Source: an uncultured Oscillospiraceae bacterium (GTDB taxonomy: Bacteria; Bacillota; Clostridia; Oscillospirales; Acutalibacteraceae). Taken from it: a stretch of 7,047 nt of DNA. A program made the position numbers and the translations under genes. Below, one piece after another: positions 5,285 through 7,047 of the stretch. The DNA is taken from assembly GCA_900552225.1 (NCBI GenBank), contig URYX01000092.1, positions 1 through 7,047 of the forward strand, in the 5' to 3' direction. The notes beneath the pieces were generated by a model. The model was not told the DNA's origin. It made no database searches and saw nothing but the letters and a program-made list of their open reading frames with translations. Numbering within the stretch: position 1 is the first letter of the stretch; every line of letters starts with the position of its first letter.

Positions 5285-7047
5285 CTTGGCGGCATCCTTC
5301 ATTCGCTGTTCCTTGGACAAAACCCGCTTGCGCAGGCGAATGCTCTTGGGGGTAACCTCCACCAGCTCGTCATCGTTGATGAACTCGAGCGACTGCTCGA
5401 GTGACAGGGTCACCGGCGGCGTCAGGCGCAGGGCCTCGTCCGAGCCGGCGGCACGCATGTTGGTGACGTGCTTTTTCTTGCATACGTTGACGACGATGTC
5501 GTCGCTTTTCGGGGATTCCCCGACGATCATGCCCTCATACACCGGGACGGCCGGGCCGACAAACAGAATGCCGCGGTCCTGGGCGTTAAAGAGGCCGTAG
5601 CTGGTGGTTTCGCCGGTCTCGTAGACGACCAGCGAGCCCTGTACACGCTGCGGAATGTCGCCCTTGTATTCCTCATAGCCGTCAAAAATGCTGTTCATGA
5701 TGCCGTGGCCGTTGGTGTCGGTCAGGAACTGCTGGCGGTAGCCCATCAGGCCGCGGGCGGGAATACGGAATTCCAGATGGCTGATGCCGGTGTCGCGGGT
5801 GCCCATGTTGACGATTTCCGCCTTGCGGGTTCCAAGCTTTTCCATGACGGCGCCGACATAGGTCTCCGGCACCTCGATCATGAGCAGCTCCATCGGCTCA
5901 AGCAGCTTGCCGCGCTCGTCGTGCTTATAAATGACGCGCGGGTGGCTCACGGCAAACTCAAAGCCCTGCCGCCGCATGGTTTCGATCAGGATGGACAGGT
6001 GCAGCTCGCCGCGCCCGGAGACCTCAAAGGCATCGGTGGTGTCCGTCTCCGCCACGCGCATGGAGACGTTGGTCTCCACCTCCTTGAACAGGCGGTCGCG
6101 CAGATTGCGGCTGGTGACGTATTTGCCCTCCTTGCCGGCGAACGGGCTGTTATTGACCATAAAGACCATGGAGATGGTCGGCTCGTCGATGTGGACAAAC
6201 GGCAGCGGCTCCACGTGCTCGGGGTCACAGGCGGTCTCACCGATGTTCAGGTCGGTAATTCCGCTGACCGAGACCAGGTCGCCGAGCCCGGCGCTTTCGC
6301 ACTCCGCGCGGCGCAGTCCCTCGAACTGGTACAGCTTGCCGATGCGGGCGGGGACGGCCCTGCCGTCCGCCTTGCAGAGCGTCACGGCCTGGCCGGTCTT
6401 GACACGGCCGCGCTCCACGCGTCCGATGCCGATGCGGCCGACGTAGTCGTCGTAGTCGATGTTGGAGAAGCGGAGCTGCAGCGGGCCGTCCGGGTCACCG
6501 ACCGGCGCCGGTACATAGCGGAGGATGGCCTCAAACAGCGGCTCCATGGTGCCCTCGCGCACGTTCGGGTCGGTCGAGGCGTAGCCGTCGCGCGCCGAGG
6601 CGTAGATGACGGGGAAGTCAAGCTGGTCCTCGTCGGCTCCAAGCTCGATGAACAGGTCGATCAGCTCGTCGATGACCTCGGCGGGACGTGCGCCGTCCCG
6701 GTCGATCTTGTTGATGACGACAAGCGGGCGCTTGCCCGCCTCCAGTGCCTTCTTCAGCACAAAGCGCGTCTGCGGCATACAGCCCTCGAAGGCATCAACC
6801 AGCAGCAGCACACCGTCCACCATCAGCAGGATCCGCTCCACCTCGCCGCCGAAGTCCGCGTGGCCCGGGGTGTCCACGATGTTGATTTTGGTGTCCTTAT
6901 AGTGGACGGAGGTGTTCTTGGACAGAATGGTGATGCCGCGCTCACGCTCCAGATCGTTGGAGTCCATCACGCGGTCGGCCACCTGCTCGTTATCGCGGAA
7001 GATGCCGCTCTGGCGCAGCAGCTGATCGACCAGCGTCGTCTTACCGT
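5273..7047 (-). CDS. typA: Ribosome-associated translational GTPase TypA/BipA, 5' end cut off
   Basis: TypA/BipA, a GTPase of the EF-G-like family that binds the 70S ribosome and affects ribosome assembly and stress or cold growth. 590 complete residues are visible; E. coli BipA has 607, so about 16 are missing at the N-terminus. Numbering visible residues from the first complete codon: P-loop remnant GKTT at 1-4 (the rest of the G1 motif is outside), switch I RERGIT at 34-39, G3 DTPGHADFGGEV at 58-69, G4 NKID at 112-115, and a G5-like YASARDG. Then follow domain II, the EF-G-like domains with SGRGELHLSILIETMRRQG, and the TypA-specific C-terminal domain (RGLMGYRQQFLTDTNG, then DELVEVTPKSIRLRKR). 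The Lys-rich tail ends KKKA. The GTG at 6982 is an internal valine codon, not a start, because conserved G1 sequence continues upstream. It is the first visible gene of the typA-phosphoribosyltransferase-comEC unit; its promoter lies outside. Confidence 0.97.
   Translation of the reverse strand, partial: GKTTLVDQLLRQSGIFRDNEQVADRVMDSNDLERERGITILSKNTSVHYKDTKINIVDTPGHADFGGEVERILLMVDGVLLLVDAFEGCMPQTRFVLKKALEAGKRPLVVINKIDRDGARPAEVIDELIDLFIELGADEDQLDFPVIYASARDGYASTDPNVREGTMEPLFEAILRYVPAPVGDPDGPLQLRFSNIDYDDYVGRIGIGRVERGRVKTGQAVTLCKADGRAVPARIGKLYQFEGLRRAECESAGLGDLVSVSGITDLNIGETACDPEHVEPLPFVHIDEPTISMVFMVNNSPFAGKEGKYVTSRNLRDRLFKEVETNVSMRVAETDTTDAFEVSGRGELHLSILIETMRRQGFEFAVSHPRVIYKHDERGKLLEPMELLMIEVPETYVGAVMEKLGTRKAEIVNMGTRDTGISHLEFRIPARGLMGYRQQFLTDTNGHGIMNSIFDGYEEYKGDIPQRVQGSLVVYETGETTSYGLFNAQDRGILFVGPAVPVYEGMIVGESPKSDDIVVNVCKKKHVTNMRAAGSDEALRLTPPVTLSLEQSLEFINDDELVEVTPKSIRLRKRVLSKEQRMKDAAKKKA

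Noticed and set aside
4779..5600. A 273-residue Ser-rich plus-strand frame across typA and the phosphoribosyltransferase
   Set aside because: Antisense to two well-conserved genes and spans their junction; Ser/Arg-rich composition is typical of a shadow frame.
6980..6982. GTG at 6982 as the typA start
   Set aside because: The frame continues upstream with the conserved GKTTLVDQLL of the GTPase P-loop region, so the gene simply runs off the window.
1..7047. Search by eye for CRISPR repeats, insertion-sequence ends, transposase or phage genes, tRNA and rRNA
   Set aside because: No regularly spaced repeats, terminal inverted repeats, transposase motifs or RNA gene signatures were seen; nearly all bases are taken up by the six ordinary chromosomal genes.

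Overview
The window reads as chromosomal DNA of an anaerobic, GC-rich Gram-positive fermenter. The best guess is a gut Clostridia member of the Oscillospiraceae/Ruminococcaceae type. This rests on strong GGAGG-like ribosome binding sites, GC-rich third codon positions, a fermentative D-lactate dehydrogenase, a Crp/Fnr-type regulator beside a ferredoxin-like protein, and a clostridial-style ComEC. No marker gene fixes the genus. Coding density is very high, and I see no mobile element, CRISPR array, tRNA or rRNA.

Left part (1-1592, minus strand): a two-gene unit, transcribed right to left. A 241-residue iron-sulfur protein comes first. After a 17-base gap comes an E. coli LdhA-type D-lactate dehydrogenase, whose last ~50 residues (including the catalytic His) lie beyond the window.

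Centre (1593-1735): the only real regulatory region, 143 bases between divergent genes. It holds a plus-strand promoter for a Crp/Fnr-family regulator (1736-2404), overlapping minus-strand promoter elements for the iron-sulfur/lactate unit, and an imperfect 22-base dyad of Crp/Fnr-site size. The simplest reading is that the regulator controls both itself and the neighbouring redox/fermentation unit through this site. The regulator plus ferredoxin pair resembles the HcpR-FrdX arrangement known from anaerobes, but no hybrid-cluster-protein gene is in view.

Right part (2473-7047, minus strand): a second unit in the order typA (bipA), a phosphoribosyltransferase, comEC, with gaps of 27 and 34 bases and a good ribosome binding site before each downstream gene. 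It runs convergently into the regulator gene, with 68 bases between the two stops. ComEC has the full membrane channel ('competence') region, but its C-terminal metallo-beta-lactamase-like domain has lost all recognisable metal-binding motifs. I regard this as the most interesting protein-level observation. TypA lacks only about 16 N-terminal residues, cut off by the window edge.

I see no clearly undescribed multi-gene system. The points most worth a second look are the shared operator and redox module, the missing ligand in the second iron-sulfur cluster, the degenerate ComEC domain, and a terminator-like hairpin pointing backwards at the typA/phosphoribosyltransferase junction.
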